41,502 nucleotides of DNA, taken from Parendozoicomonas verongulae. Its GTDB lineage: Bacteria; Pseudomonadota; Gammaproteobacteria; Pseudomonadales; Endozoicomonadaceae. The notes under the pieces are model-generated. The model was not told where the DNA came from and ran no database searches. It worked only from the letters and a program-made list of their open reading frames with translations. Below are positions 24,166-33,180 of this stretch, one piece after another (the first letter of the stretch is position 1; each line of letters begins with the position of its first letter). The translations under genes and the position numbers were made by a program. The stretch lies in NCBI RefSeq assembly GCF_009711465.1, contig NZ_SMME01000855.1, positions 1-41,502 of the forward strand, in the 5' to 3' direction.

Positions 24166-25275
24166 TTATACGGCAATGGCCTGTTGAGGAGCGTTTTGAG
24201 TGGTGAATAGACTATCCACCCGTTGTCCGGTATCAGCGTCAAACCAGTGCCAGTGGTTACGGTTAATCTTCAGGGGAAGTGTCATGCCCTCTTCTAAGTG
24301 CTCTGATTTGTTCAGCTTCACAATCAGCTTTTCCGTCGTACCTTGCAGAACACCAACAGCCTGCAGCTCTGAGCCAAGCTGCTCCACCAACTCTACGGAC
24401 ATTGTAAAGTCTGCCTGTGCCGGTGTGCTGCACGTCAGGTCTTCAGCACGTAAGCCGAGGGTGATGGTGCGCGAGTCTGATACACCGGCAATCTTGATGT
24501 GTTCGCCGTTGGATAACTGCGCACCTGTGGCAGTGAGCTGAACATCAAGAAAATTGATAGACGGCGTACCCAGAAAGCCTGCCACAAATCGGGTGGCCGG
24601 ACGACTGTAAAGCTCTTCCGGAGTTCCTGTTTGTTCGGGGTGGCCGTTATCCATAACCACCAGCCGGTCAGCCAGTGTCATGGCTTCAATCTGATCATGG
24701 GTCACATAAAGTGCGGTGGTGCCCAGCTGACGCTGCAGTTTTTTGATCTCGATGCGCATTTGTCCACGAAGCTTGGCATCAAGGTTAGAGAGAGGCTCGT
24801 CAAACAGAAACAGCTTCGGGTCACGGACAATCGCCCGTCCCATAGCCACACGCTGACGCTGACCACCGGACAGCTGGCCGGGCTTACGATCAAGAAGGTG
24901 CGTCAGTTGAAGAACCTCTGCCGCCTGTTGAACCTTTGAGGCAATTTTGTCCTTGGGCACTTTTCTGTTTTTCAGGCCGTAGGCCATATTGTTGAAAACG
25001 GTCATATGGGGATACAGGGCATAGTTTTGAAACACCATAGCGATGTCCCGCTCTGCCGGTTCCCGCTCATTGACGAATGTTTCGTCAATGAGCAATTTGC
25101 CAGAGGTGATCTCTTCCAGGCCGGCAACCATACGCAGCAGTGTTGATTTGCCACAGCCCGATGGGCCAACGATGACGACAAACTCTCCGTCGTTGATTTC
25201 AAGATCAATACCGTGAATTGCCTGAAAACCATTGTCGTAGGTTTTTGCCAGTTGATGAAAACTTACCTGAGCCAT
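24166..25275 (-). CDS. ugpC: Glycerol-3-phosphate ABC transporter ATP-binding protein UgpC
   Basis: A 369-residue ATPase of the MalK/UgpC type that powers uptake of sn-glycerol-3-phosphate and its diesters. It has Walker A GPSGCGKST, signature LSGGQRQRVAMGRAIVR, Walker B LFLFDEPLSNLDA, and a C-terminal TOBE region. The N terminus MAQVSFHQLAKTYDNGFQ is typical. AGGA lies seven bases before the ATG. It is the last gene of ugpBAEC, 12 bases after ugpE; no ugpQ phosphodiesterase follows. Confidence 0.93.
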   Translation of the reverse strand: MAQVSFHQLAKTYDNGFQAIHGIDLEINDGEFVVIVGPSGCGKSTLLRMVAGLEEITSGKLLIDETFVNEREPAERDIAMVFQNYALYPHMTVFNNMAYGLKNRKVPKDKIASKVQQAAEVLQLTHLLDRKPGQLSGGQRQRVAMGRAIVRDPKLFLFDEPLSNLDAKLRGQMRIEIKKLQRQLGTTALYVTHDQIEAMTLADRLVVMDNGHPEQTGTPEELYSRPATRFVAGFLGTPSINFLDVQLTATGAQLSNGEHIKIAGVSDSRTITLGLRAEDLTCSTPAQADFTMSVELVEQLGSELQAVGVLQGTTEKLIVKLNKSEHLEEGMTLPLKINRNHWHWFDADTGQRVDSLFTTQNAPQQAIAV

Positions 25276-25287
25276 TCTGAAGTCCTG

Positions 25288-26154
25288 TTATTTTTCGGTT
25301 TCCACAAGCCCTTTGACAAACATCTTCTGGAAGATAACAACAACCAGAACAGGCGGGATAGTGGCCAGTACAGTTAAGCCAAAAGCGATATTAAACTGAG
25401 GTAACGTGCCGCCCTCATTGAGAGTCTGGAAGACCTGACGAATACCAATCACAATGCTGTAATATTCCGGGTCAGTGGTCATAAGCAGGGGCCAGAGATA
25501 CTGATTCCAGCCTGCTACAAACATGATGATAAAAATGGCTGCCATCATGGTGGTTGAAAGTGGAATAAGAATATCTATAAAGAAACGCAGTGGGCCTGCG
25601 CCGTCGATGCGTGCGGCTTCAAGCAACTCCGCCGGAACGGATCGGTAGAACTGGCGAAAGAAGAACGTGCCGGTGGCCGAAGCGATCAAAGGGACAATCA
25701 GGCCGGTATAGCTGTTCAGCAGATTCAGTTTGGCCACAACCTCATAGGAAGGAATGATACGCACTTCCAGAGGTAGCAGCAGTGTCATGAATATCATCCA
25801 GAACAGTGGCACAGCCAGAGGGAAGCGGAAGTACACCAGGGCATAAGCGGCAATCATTGAAATAATGACTTTACCTATGGCAAACCCCAGCCCCAGAATC
25901 AGGCTGTTCAGCAGCATGCGCCAGGCGGGTGCGGAAAGCAGGTCGGAACCCATCAGTATCTGGCTGTAAGTCTCATAGCCATAGCTCCCCGGAAGAAACT
26001 GCAGCCCCTCCCTGAATAGCGCCTCTGGGCTATGGGTGGATGACATCAATGCAATCCACAAGGGCATCACTAAAAAAAGCGCTCCGCTTATTAACACACT
26101 GTGGCGAAACAGAGCCTGCAGACGTTTTTTATTGATCACTGTTTTCACCTGCAT
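25288..26154 (-). CDS. ugpE: Glycerol-3-phosphate ABC transporter permease UgpE
   Basis: A 288-residue permease with six membrane segments. The EAA loop that docks on the ATPase is EAARIDGAGPLRFFIDILIPL. The start is the ATG at 26154, which overlaps the ugpA stop by one base (TGATG) and so is translationally coupled; a TTG three bases upstream is in frame but unnecessary. It pairs with UgpA in the membrane pore. Confidence 0.93.
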   Translation of the reverse strand: MQVKTVINKKRLQALFRHSVLISGALFLVMPLWIALMSSTHSPEALFREGLQFLPGSYGYETYSQILMGSDLLSAPAWRMLLNSLILGLGFAIGKVIISMIAAYALVYFRFPLAVPLFWMIFMTLLLPLEVRIIPSYEVVAKLNLLNSYTGLIVPLIASATGTFFFRQFYRSVPAELLEAARIDGAGPLRFFIDILIPLSTTMMAAIFIIMFVAGWNQYLWPLLMTTDPEYYSIVIGIRQVFQTLNEGGTLPQFNIAFGLTVLATIPPVLVVVIFQKMFVKGLVETEK

Positions 26155-27032
26155 CAATAGTGCACTTTTTTGTCGATAAATTTGAACTGGAACACTGTTA
26201 GCACCACCACAAAAACCATAAGCATGACGGACTGTGCAGAGCTGCCACCAAAGTCAGCTCCCAGGAATCCATCCTGATAAATTTTATAGACAAGTGTCGT
26301 CGTAGAACCTCCCGGGCCGCCTTTTGTGGTCAGGTCGATAATGCCGAAGGTTTCGAAGAATGCGTAGGTGGTGTTAATCACCAGCAAAAAGAATGTGGTT
26401 GGCGCCAGCAGTGGGAAAGTAATCGTCCAGAAGCGCTTAATCGCTCCGGGGCAGTCAATACGTGCCGCTTCTAAAACAGAGTTCGGTACGCTCTGCAGGC
26501 CGGAAAGAAAGAAAATAAAGTTAATGCTGAGTTGTTTCCAGACCGCGATCAGTACCACCACAAATATGGCATCACTGCTATTACGGTTGTGGTTGAAATC
26601 AAAACCGATGTTATTCAACAGTTGATACAGGTCCCCCACAAGCGGGCTGAATAGCAAGCCGCCAATCAATCCCGCAGCGGGTGGGGCAATGGCGTAGGCC
26701 CACATCAGCAGCGTTTTATAAGTGTCAGCCCCACGAATCACCTGATTGGCCTGCACCGCCAGAAGCAATGACAGAGCGATGGAAAAGACTGTCACCAGTG
26801 CGGAAAACAGCAGAGTGAACAGTACCGTGCTGGTGTACTCAGGGTCATCCAGCACCTCGGCATAGTTCAGAAAGCCAACAAACTCACTGGACAGGCCAAA
26901 GGCATCCTCCCTATAAAACGATTGTTGCACCGCCTGACCAGCGGGCCAGAGAAAGAAGATCAGGATGATAATGATCTGCGGGGCGACAAAAATATACGGC
27001 ACCCAGCTGTGTTTAAACGGATGGCTTTGCAC
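26154..27032 (-). CDS. ugpA: Glycerol-3-phosphate ABC transporter permease UgpA
   Basis: A 292-residue permease with six membrane segments and the EAA loop EAARIDCPGAIKRFWTITFPL. The segment SWVPYIFVAPQIIIILIFF starts the first membrane helix. I chose GTG at 27032 because GAG lies six bases upstream and the length then matches E. coli UgpA (295). Another in-frame GTG at 27086 would add 18 residues but has no ribosome binding site. The gap to ugpB is 27 bases from the upstream GTG or 81 from this one. It is coupled to ugpE. Confidence 0.9.
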   Translation of the reverse strand: MQSHPFKHSWVPYIFVAPQIIIILIFFLWPAGQAVQQSFYREDAFGLSSEFVGFLNYAEVLDDPEYTSTVLFTLLFSALVTVFSIALSLLLAVQANQVIRGADTYKTLLMWAYAIAPPAAGLIGGLLFSPLVGDLYQLLNNIGFDFNHNRNSSDAIFVVVLIAVWKQLSINFIFFLSGLQSVPNSVLEAARIDCPGAIKRFWTITFPLLAPTTFFLLVINTTYAFFETFGIIDLTTKGGPGGSTTTLVYKIYQDGFLGADFGGSSAQSVMLMVFVVVLTVFQFKFIDKKVHY

Positions 27033-27113
27033 AGACGACTCGATATTTTCCGTGAGTATGAAAGAGTGCCGAAACAGAGCCGGCACACCGTATCGGTTTC
27101 TTACTTGTGCGCT

Positions 27114-28418
27114 TTATTTATACGTCGCGTTAAAGCGTCTCAGTAATCGGTTGGACTCTTGCTCAATGGCATGAAAGGCTGAGTCAACACTGGTTTGGCC
27201 AGAGAGCAGGCGTTCGTAGTTTTTGAACAGACTTTCACGAATCTGCACGTAGTAGCCCAGGCGGTAGCCTTTGCTCCATTCGCCGGATTCCTGGCTCAGC
27301 TGCAGCATGCCTACTTCTGCATCTGGCATCTCTTTGTAGAGGTTGGTTTTTTGGGCCAGATCGTAAGCCGCGTTAGTAATGGCGACATAACCGGTTTCTT
27401 TGTGCCAGAGCAGCTGGGTTTCCGGGCTGGTCAGGAACTTGAAGAACTCGGCAACGCCTTTGTATTCATCTTTACTGTGTCCTGAAAAACTGAAAAGTGC
27501 CGCACCGCCGATAAAGGTGCTTTTGGGTTCATCAATCAGGTTGCTCCAGTAGGGCAGGAAGGTTGTGCCGAACTCGAAGTCTGTCGTTTGCTTCAGGTTG
27601 CCGAAGGAGCCGGAAGAACCCAGCCACATAGCGACTTTTCCCTGAACAAAGGCATCCTGGTTATCACCCCAGTTACGGCCGTAGTAACCGTAGTAGCCTT
27701 CATCCAGCCAGTCCTTGACTTTGGACCAGTGCATTTTCAGGGCATCATTGTTATAAAGAATTTTTACGTCAGTGGTGTCGTAACCGTTATTGCCGGTAGC
27801 CATTGGCAGGTTATGACGAGAGTGGAAGTTCTCGGAGAATATCCAGGGGCTGTGGGACTGAGACAGTGCAGTGTAACCGGCCGCTTTCAGTTTGGGTGCG
27901 ATGGTCTCAAATTCTTCCCAGGTAGCTGGAGGCTCGGCAATACCGGCTTTCTTCAGCGCTTCCTTGTTGTAATACAGCAAAGGAGTGGAGCTGTTAAAAG
28001 GCATTCCGATCATTTTCCCGTCAGAATCCGCATAGAAGTAGCGAACGCCGGACAGGTAGTCATTTTTGTCAAATGCCGCACCACTGTCTTCCAGCAGATC
28101 CTGAACCGGATACACCGCACCTTTCGCGTTAATGATTGTGGCGGCACCGGCATCGAACACCTGGATAATATGGGGAGCATTTCTGGCCCGAAAGGCTGCG
28201 ATACCTGCTGTCATCGTATCTTCATACCCGCCTTTGTTGATGGCGGTCAGCCTGTATTCACTCTGACTTTCGTTGAACTGGTTAACGATGGTCGTCACCA
28301 TCTCACCATTACGACCGGCCATGGCGTGCCAGAAGGTTAGCTCTGTCACAGCGTGAGCCGCGATGGAGGATGCGGTTAAACCAGCGACCGCAATTGCTTT
28401 CAGGAATGTTGTTTTCAT
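27114..28418 (-). CDS. ugpB: Glycerol-3-phosphate-binding periplasmic protein UgpB
   Basis: A 434-residue substrate-binding protein that delivers sn-glycerol-3-phosphate and glycerophosphodiesters to UgpAE. The signal peptide MKTTFLKAIAVAGLTASSIA ends before VTELTFWHAM, and the family features continue with GRNGEMVTTIVNQFNESQSEY and LYYNKEALKKAGI. It is the first gene of the operon. A Pho box with a matched -10 lies upstream at 28449-28482, so phosphate starvation probably induces it. Confidence 0.95.
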   Translation of the reverse strand: MKTTFLKAIAVAGLTASSIAAHAVTELTFWHAMAGRNGEMVTTIVNQFNESQSEYRLTAINKGGYEDTMTAGIAAFRARNAPHIIQVFDAGAATIINAKGAVYPVQDLLEDSGAAFDKNDYLSGVRYFYADSDGKMIGMPFNSSTPLLYYNKEALKKAGIAEPPATWEEFETIAPKLKAAGYTALSQSHSPWIFSENFHSRHNLPMATGNNGYDTTDVKILYNNDALKMHWSKVKDWLDEGYYGYYGRNWGDNQDAFVQGKVAMWLGSSGSFGNLKQTTDFEFGTTFLPYWSNLIDEPKSTFIGGAALFSFSGHSKDEYKGVAEFFKFLTSPETQLLWHKETGYVAITNAAYDLAQKTNLYKEMPDAEVGMLQLSQESGEWSKGYRLGYYVQIRESLFKNYERLLSGQTSVDSAFHAIEQESNRLLRRFNATYK

Positions 28419-28448
28419 TATGACTCTGCCTGTTGGATGTTCAGGTGG

Positions 28449-28482
28449 AGTCTAAGAGCCACTTATGACGGTTTTGTGACTA
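28449..28482 (-). promoter_or_regulatory. Pho box and -10 of the ugp operon
   Basis: On the minus strand, TAGTCACAAAACCGTCAT (plus coordinates 28465-28482) matches 14 of 18 positions of the PhoB-binding consensus, including both GTCA cores spaced by 11 bases. TAGACT (28449-28454) follows after exactly ten bases, where the -10 of PhoB-dependent promoters normally lies. This fits the known control of ugp by PhoB in E. coli. Confidence 0.65.
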
Positions 28483-28589
28483 TACAAAAACCTTACCCTA
28501 TAAAAATGTTTTCGTTTGGTGACCATGGATACCGCTTATGCTAGCCTCCCCGCGAAATTTTTATCCCTATCAAATTACAGGTGTAATCA

Positions 28590-29789
28590 ATGCGGGTGTT
28601 AGCCTGCCATGAATGTGGAATTAAGCAGCTTGCTCCCCGGACGATTCCCCATGCCGAAAGTGGTTATCGTGTACAGTGCGTCCGATGTGACGGGACGCTG
28701 ATTACTAATCGCCCCGGCTTTGAAGACCGCGTGCTTGGCTTTTCCCTTGCCGGGCTGATTATGTTAGCCATGTCGTTTGTCTTTCCATTTCTGACGCTGG
28801 AAATATCTGGCCGCATTCAGCATATGACGCTGCTCTCAGGGCTGGAAACCGTTTGGCAGCAGGGCTATGGGTTTCTGGCAGTGATTACCGGGCTGATGGT
28901 GGGTGTTTTGCCCGCAGGTTTGCTGATTGCGTTGGCCTACTGTGTGCTGGTTTACCGTTTTACCCATCAGGCCCCCAAACACACGCTCTGGCTGGAGAAG
29001 GTGCTGGAGTGGTTTATTGGCTGGAATATGGCGGATGTTTTTCTGGTGGGTGTGTTGGTGTCGCTGGTGAAACTGTCATCTTTGGCGAGTGTTGTGCCCG
29101 GCCTTTCCTTTGTCGCTTATATCGCCTTCAGTCTTTGTTTGATTATGGCTATGGCCAGCCTTGATCACCATCAACTGGAATCCTGGTTTACGGATAATCA
29201 CTCTCTTGAAAGTCAGAAGGCCCCTGTTAACCCGTCGATAATGCTGCAGCGTTGCTGGGCTTTACTGATAGCCGCTGCCATTTGTTTTATCCCTGCAAAT
29301 CTTCTCCCGATCACTGTCACCACGGTCTTAGGCAAAAGCAGCCCGAGCACCATTATGGGAGGGGTTGTGGTGCTGTGGGAGATGGGGTCTTACCCTGTGG
29401 CCTGTGTCGTTTTCTTTGCCAGTATTTTTGTGCCCGTAGCCAAGATTCTCTCTTTGGCCTTTCTGTTTATCAGCGTTCAACGGGGCATGGATACACGACA
29501 AAAGGAACGTATAGCGCTATATCGGCTGACTGAACTCTTTGGGCGCTGGTCCATGATTGATGTGTTTGTGGTGGTCATGCTGGTGTCCCTTGTGCAGTTT
29601 AATACGCTGGTGGCCTTTTATGTGGGGCCTGCCGTGTATGCATTTTTGGCTGTGGTTGTGCTAACCATGCTGGCGGCGGAGAGCTTTGATCCAAAAACCA
29701 TCTGGTCTGAAGCAGATCGTCTTCAACAAAACCAACAATCTTCCAAAGATTGTTTAAATCCAGCTTCAGCCCACGGACATGTCCAATGA
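28590..29789 (+). CDS. pqiA: Intermembrane transport protein PqiA
   Basis: A 399-residue inner-membrane protein that works with the MCE protein PqiB in lipid transport between the two membranes. The start has a zinc ribbon, CHECG and CVRCDG. Two four-helix halves follow (EDRVLGFSLAGLIML... and SIMLQRCWALLIAAAI). In E. coli PqiA a second zinc ribbon precedes the second half; here only a single Cys (QRCWAL) is seen, so that ribbon seems lost. The ATG has AGG eight bases upstream. Its stop overlaps the pqiB start. Confidence 0.9.
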   Translation: MRVLACHECGIKQLAPRTIPHAESGYRVQCVRCDGTLITNRPGFEDRVLGFSLAGLIMLAMSFVFPFLTLEISGRIQHMTLLSGLETVWQQGYGFLAVITGLMVGVLPAGLLIALAYCVLVYRFTHQAPKHTLWLEKVLEWFIGWNMADVFLVGVLVSLVKLSSLASVVPGLSFVAYIAFSLCLIMAMASLDHHQLESWFTDNHSLESQKAPVNPSIMLQRCWALLIAAAICFIPANLLPITVTTVLGKSSPSTIMGGVVVLWEMGSYPVACVVFFASIFVPVAKILSLAFLFISVQRGMDTRQKERIALYRLTELFGRWSMIDVFVVVMLVSLVQFNTLVAFYVGPAVYAFLAVVVLTMLAAESFDPKTIWSEADRLQQNQQSSKDCLNPASAHGHVQ

Positions 29790-31414
29790 TGAAAACCGAG
29801 TCGACCTCCATGCCTGAAGCCCGTGTTGTACGAGGGCGTAAACTCTCCATTTTGTGGTTGTTGCCGCTGTTAGCCCTGATGATTGGCGGCTGGATGCTGT
29901 GGTATCACTACTCCCATATGGGGCCGAGAATTACTATCAGCTTTCATACGGCTGATGGCATTGAATCGGGTAAAACACAGGTGAAGTTCCGCAATGTGGT
30001 GGTGGGTGAAGTTGTTGGGGTTCAGCTTGATAATGACTTGAGCGGGATTAATGCCACGGTTCAGATGACAGCCGAAAGCACAAAGCTGATTCACGACGAC
30101 ACCCGCTTCTGGATTGTGCGACCACGGGTGTCTGCTGGCGGAATCTCCGGTTTAAGCACCTTGCTCTCCGGTACCTATATTGAGTTGAGCCCTGGTACCA
30201 GCGATGTGTCTGCGGAGCGGTTTGTGGGGGATGAGAATCCGCCGGTGTCGCAGCCGGATGCTGCGGGTTTGCGGGTGTCTCTCTATAGTCACAAACGGGG
30301 TTCGCTAAGTATTGGCGATCCTGTTCTTTATAGCGGTTTTCAGGTGGGCAAAGTAGAAGAGGTAAGCTTTGACCTCAAAAACCGGCAGGTACGCTATCAG
30401 CTGTTTATCAACGAGCCTTACAACCAGCTTGTATCAGACGAAACCCGGTTCTGGAATGCCAGTGGTATTGATTTAAAGGCCGATGCGGCTGGCGTTGTCC
30501 TACGAATGGAAGGCTTGGAAACCGTGCTAAGTGGAGGTGTTGCTTTTGCGACACCAGAAGGCGCAACAGCCAGTGTGCCAGTGAGCGATAATCATATCTT
30601 TAAGCTTTATCCTGATTTCAACAGCACAACGGAGCAGGAGTACTCGGTCGGTTATGATTTTGTGTTGCTGTTTGATGAAACAGTACGAGGGCTGGAGCCC
30701 GGTGCTGAGGTGAGCTTTCGTGGTATCAAAATCGGTTATGTGAAGCGGATCGCTTTGGATATTTTCACCAAGAAGGTGGGCAGCCAGAAAAATGCGATCC
30801 CTGTAGTGATCTCTGTTCAGCCGGAACGAATCGGTAAACCGGGAGCCTCAAAGAAGGAGGTCGTCCAAATGCTTAACGATGCTATTCATGAAGGTATGCG
30901 CGCCTCGTTGAAATCTGGCAACCTGTTAACCGGTGGCAAGTTTGTGGATGTGGATTTTTATGAGCACGAAGCCACCAAAAAAGTGAAGTTGACAATGTTT
31001 CACAACTATCCGGTTCTGCCGACAAAGCCCGGAGAGTTTTCTGGGATTGGTGAACAGGTTTCCACGCTGCTCACAAAGCTGAACGATCTTCCCCTTGAGA
31101 AAACCGTAGCGGACTTGAATCGCACTCTGAGTGCTGCAGAAAAAAGCATGGCCAGTCTCCATAGTCTTCTGGATGACAAAAACACAAAACAGCTGCCTGA
31201 CAGTGCTGCGCAAACTCTGAAAACGGCCCGGAAGTTACTCGGTGATTACTCTGCACAAGGCGCTGCTTATAAAGACCTGCAGGGCACACTGAACAGCCTG
31301 CAAACATTGGTGTGGCAGCTCAAACCTATAGTGCGAGAGCTCAGTCAACAGCCTAATTCTCTGATATTCAATCGGGAGCCTGAAAAGGATCCTCAACCGG
31401 CTCAGGGCCAATAA
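29786..31414 (+). CDS. pqiB: MCE-family intermembrane transport protein PqiB
   Basis: A 542-residue protein with one N-terminal membrane anchor (LSILWLLPLLALMIGGWMLW) and three MCE domains, starting at ITISFHTADGIESGKTQVKF, at LRVSLYSHKRGSLSIGDPVL, and at YDFVLLFDETVRGLEPGAEV. A long helical tail (NDLPLEKTVADLNRTLSAAE onward) forms the periplasmic needle that spans towards the outer membrane in E. coli. The ATG at 29786 overlaps the pqiA stop (ATGA); a second ATG follows directly. The length is near the 546 residues of E. coli PqiB. Confidence 0.93.
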   Translation: MMKTESTSMPEARVVRGRKLSILWLLPLLALMIGGWMLWYHYSHMGPRITISFHTADGIESGKTQVKFRNVVVGEVVGVQLDNDLSGINATVQMTAESTKLIHDDTRFWIVRPRVSAGGISGLSTLLSGTYIELSPGTSDVSAERFVGDENPPVSQPDAAGLRVSLYSHKRGSLSIGDPVLYSGFQVGKVEEVSFDLKNRQVRYQLFINEPYNQLVSDETRFWNASGIDLKADAAGVVLRMEGLETVLSGGVAFATPEGATASVPVSDNHIFKLYPDFNSTTEQEYSVGYDFVLLFDETVRGLEPGAEVSFRGIKIGYVKRIALDIFTKKVGSQKNAIPVVISVQPERIGKPGASKKEVVQMLNDAIHEGMRASLKSGNLLTGGKFVDVDFYEHEATKKVKLTMFHNYPVLPTKPGEFSGIGEQVSTLLTKLNDLPLEKTVADLNRTLSAAEKSMASLHSLLDDKNTKQLPDSAAQTLKTARKLLGDYSAQGAAYKDLQGTLNSLQTLVWQLKPIVRELSQQPNSLIFNREPEKDPQPAQGQ

Positions 31415-31415
31415 A

Positions 31416-31961
31416 ATGCTGAAGATTGTTAAAGCCCCGGTTTTGCTGGCTCTATTGTTCCTCACAGGTTGCGCCAGCAATACGACAGCGCCTGTTTACC
31501 TTTTGCTGAATGAGTCTGCACCTGTGCAGAGCGAGAATGTGTCTCTGCAACCGGTTAGCAATAAGACTGTAAGGGTGACAGTGGCTGACTACCTGCGCCA
31601 GCCCCAGCTGGCTATTTCAGTAGGCAATGGCAAGGTGCAGTTCAGTGATAACTATTACTGGGCTGAGCCTCTGGATAAGGCCATCAAGTATGTTCTGAGG
31701 CAGCAGCTTGAGCAGGTTGCACCAGGGAAGCTTTTGTCTGTTGAAGTGGATGTGCAGCGACTGAATATCTTCTCCAGCGGAACAGTGGAGATTAGCGGCG
31801 AGATTCGTGTGGATCGAGGCAATGGGTTTGTTGGGCAGCGCTTTCGGCTGATGAGGGAGAACGCTTTTACTGACTATTCGGATGTTGCTGGAGTGGTACC
31901 GGATATGTTTGGGGAGTTGGCTTGGGTACTTAACAGGCATTTGAGCTCAGGGTGCGATTAA
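31416..31961 (+). CDS. pqiC: PqiC outer-membrane lipoprotein
   Basis: A 181-residue lipoprotein with lipobox LTGC (VLLALLFLTGCASNTTAP). The body is the ABC-transport auxiliary (DUF330/YmbA) domain, seen in VRVTVADYLRQPQLAISVGN and LRQQLEQVAPGKLLSVEVDV. It starts two bases after the pqiB stop. In E. coli, PqiC forms a ring on the outer membrane that receives the PqiB needle. Confidence 0.9.
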   Translation: MLKIVKAPVLLALLFLTGCASNTTAPVYLLLNESAPVQSENVSLQPVSNKTVRVTVADYLRQPQLAISVGNGKVQFSDNYYWAEPLDKAIKYVLRQQLEQVAPGKLLSVEVDVQRLNIFSSGTVEISGEIRVDRGNGFVGQRFRLMRENAFTDYSDVAGVVPDMFGELAWVLNRHLSSGCD

Positions 31962-32028
31962 CCACGATTTTTGTGGCTTTTAGTGTCTGTAACAATATGC
32001 AGACATTTCACATATGTACCTATACACG

Positions 32029-32418
32029 ATGAAGAACTTACTTATTGCTGCACTCCTGCTAAGTCTCACAGGCTGTGCTTCTATCGTTTCTAAAAGTGAT
32101 TACCCGGTTCGTATTACTGCCAGTGAAAAAAATGTTAATTACACCATCAAGGATGAAAATGGTGTTGAAGTCGCCACTGGTCAAACTCCTGATGTTGTTA
32201 CTCTGCCCGCTTATGATGGTTTTTTTGATGGGCAAACCTACACAGTCAAAGCAGAAAAAGGCGATAAAAAGGGAGCTGAAATCCTGGATTCAAAAATTGA
32301 TGGCTGGTACTTGGGTGGCAACATTTTTGTAGGTGGACTTATTGGCTGGTTTATTGTTGACCCTGCAACAGGTGCAATGTGGCGCCTGCCTGATAACGTG
32401 CACGTGAATATGAAATAG
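32029..32418 (+). CDS. Small lipoprotein of unknown function
   Basis: A 129-residue lipoprotein: MKNLLIAALLLSLTGCASIV contains the lipobox LTGC. The body resembles a PEGA-like beta domain (YTIKDENGVEVATGQTPDVV), and the conserved end, WYLGGNIFVGGLIGWFIVDP followed by ATGAMWRLPD, includes a Gly-rich hydrophobic hairpin that may enter or lie on the membrane. Close relatives are widespread in proteobacteria without known function. I chose the second ATG (32029) because it begins the lipoprotein signal; the ribosome binding site is weak. Base composition is A+T-rich compared with pqiABC. Confidence 0.75.
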   Translation: MKNLLIAALLLSLTGCASIVSKSDYPVRITASEKNVNYTIKDENGVEVATGQTPDVVTLPAYDGFFDGQTYTVKAEKGDKKGAEILDSKIDGWYLGGNIFVGGLIGWFIVDPATGAMWRLPDNVHVNMK

Positions 32419-32442
32419 TTCTGCAGTTGGGTTGGTCATAGA

Positions 32443-33135
32443 GTGGCGATTCGTAAACTGCCAACCTGGGTCTGGTTTGGAGGTGTTCTGCTCACCTGCA
32501 ATGCGGGCATGGTTAACGCTATTGTGTTTATGAGCTTTGCCCGTCAGTCGGTTACTCACGTAACGGGTTCTATTACCCTTGCAGGCAGTGCGCTGGCTCA
32601 GGGACAATTTAATGATGCCATGCATCTGGCATTTGTGATTCTGTCGTTTTTTCTGGGTTCTGTACTGAGCGGGATTATTACCCGGGGTAGCAAGCTCAGG
32701 CTCGGCCGCCGTTATGGTTTTGCGTTGCTGGTTGAAAGTTTAATGCTGGTTGCATCCATGCTTCTGTTTAAAGACGGAATGGCGGCTGGGAAGTATCTGG
32801 CATCCATGGCCTGTGGGCTGCAGAATGGTATGCTGACAACCTTCAGCAGTGCCATTATAAGAACAACCCATTTAACGGGAATGGTGACCGACCTTGGCAC
32901 AAAGATTGGCCACTGGATGACGGGGAAGACGATCGATAAACGACGGTTTTTTCTCTACGTACTATTGATCTGCGGTTTCTTCACCGGCGCAATAACAGGT
33001 TCTCTCATGTTTTCCCGAATCGGCTACAATGCTCTGATGGTGCCAGCAATGGTGACCGGGTTCACCGGAATTCTATATACCTATTACGTGAACCATCTCC
33101 GCAAAACCAACGGCAGTATTATGATTGGCGAGTAA
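32443..33135 (+). CDS. DUF1275 (YoaK-type) membrane protein
   Basis: A 230-residue inner-membrane protein with about six helices. The start WVWFGGVLLTCNAGMVNAIV, the motif THVTGSITLAGSAL, and the segment SMACGLQNGMLTTFSSAIIRTTHLTGMVTD are the DUF1275 hallmarks; the family's function is unknown. The start is GTG with a weak ribosome binding site. Confidence 0.8.
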   Translation: MAIRKLPTWVWFGGVLLTCNAGMVNAIVFMSFARQSVTHVTGSITLAGSALAQGQFNDAMHLAFVILSFFLGSVLSGIITRGSKLRLGRRYGFALLVESLMLVASMLLFKDGMAAGKYLASMACGLQNGMLTTFSSAIIRTTHLTGMVTDLGTKIGHWMTGKTIDKRRFFLYVLLICGFFTGAITGSLMFSRIGYNALMVPAMVTGFTGILYTYYVNHLRKTNGSIMIGE

Positions 33136-33149
33136 GGCAGCTGGGGAGT

Positions 33150-33177
33150 AAGGCCATGGGAGTGCACGGCCTTGGTC
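33150..33177 (+). terminator. Terminator-like hairpin between DUF1275 and ltaE
   Basis: AAGGCC (33150-33155) pairs with GGCCTT (33168-33173) over a 12-base loop, followed by GGTCGTTTT. It lies between the two convergent genes. The T tail is offset, so efficiency is uncertain. Confidence 0.45.
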
Positions 33178-33180
33178 GTT

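Noticed and set aside
31924..31932. GGGTACTTA in pqiC as another copy of the element end
   Set aside because: It lies in conserved coding sequence (Trp-Val-Leu-Asn), has no inverted partner nearby and no further similarity.
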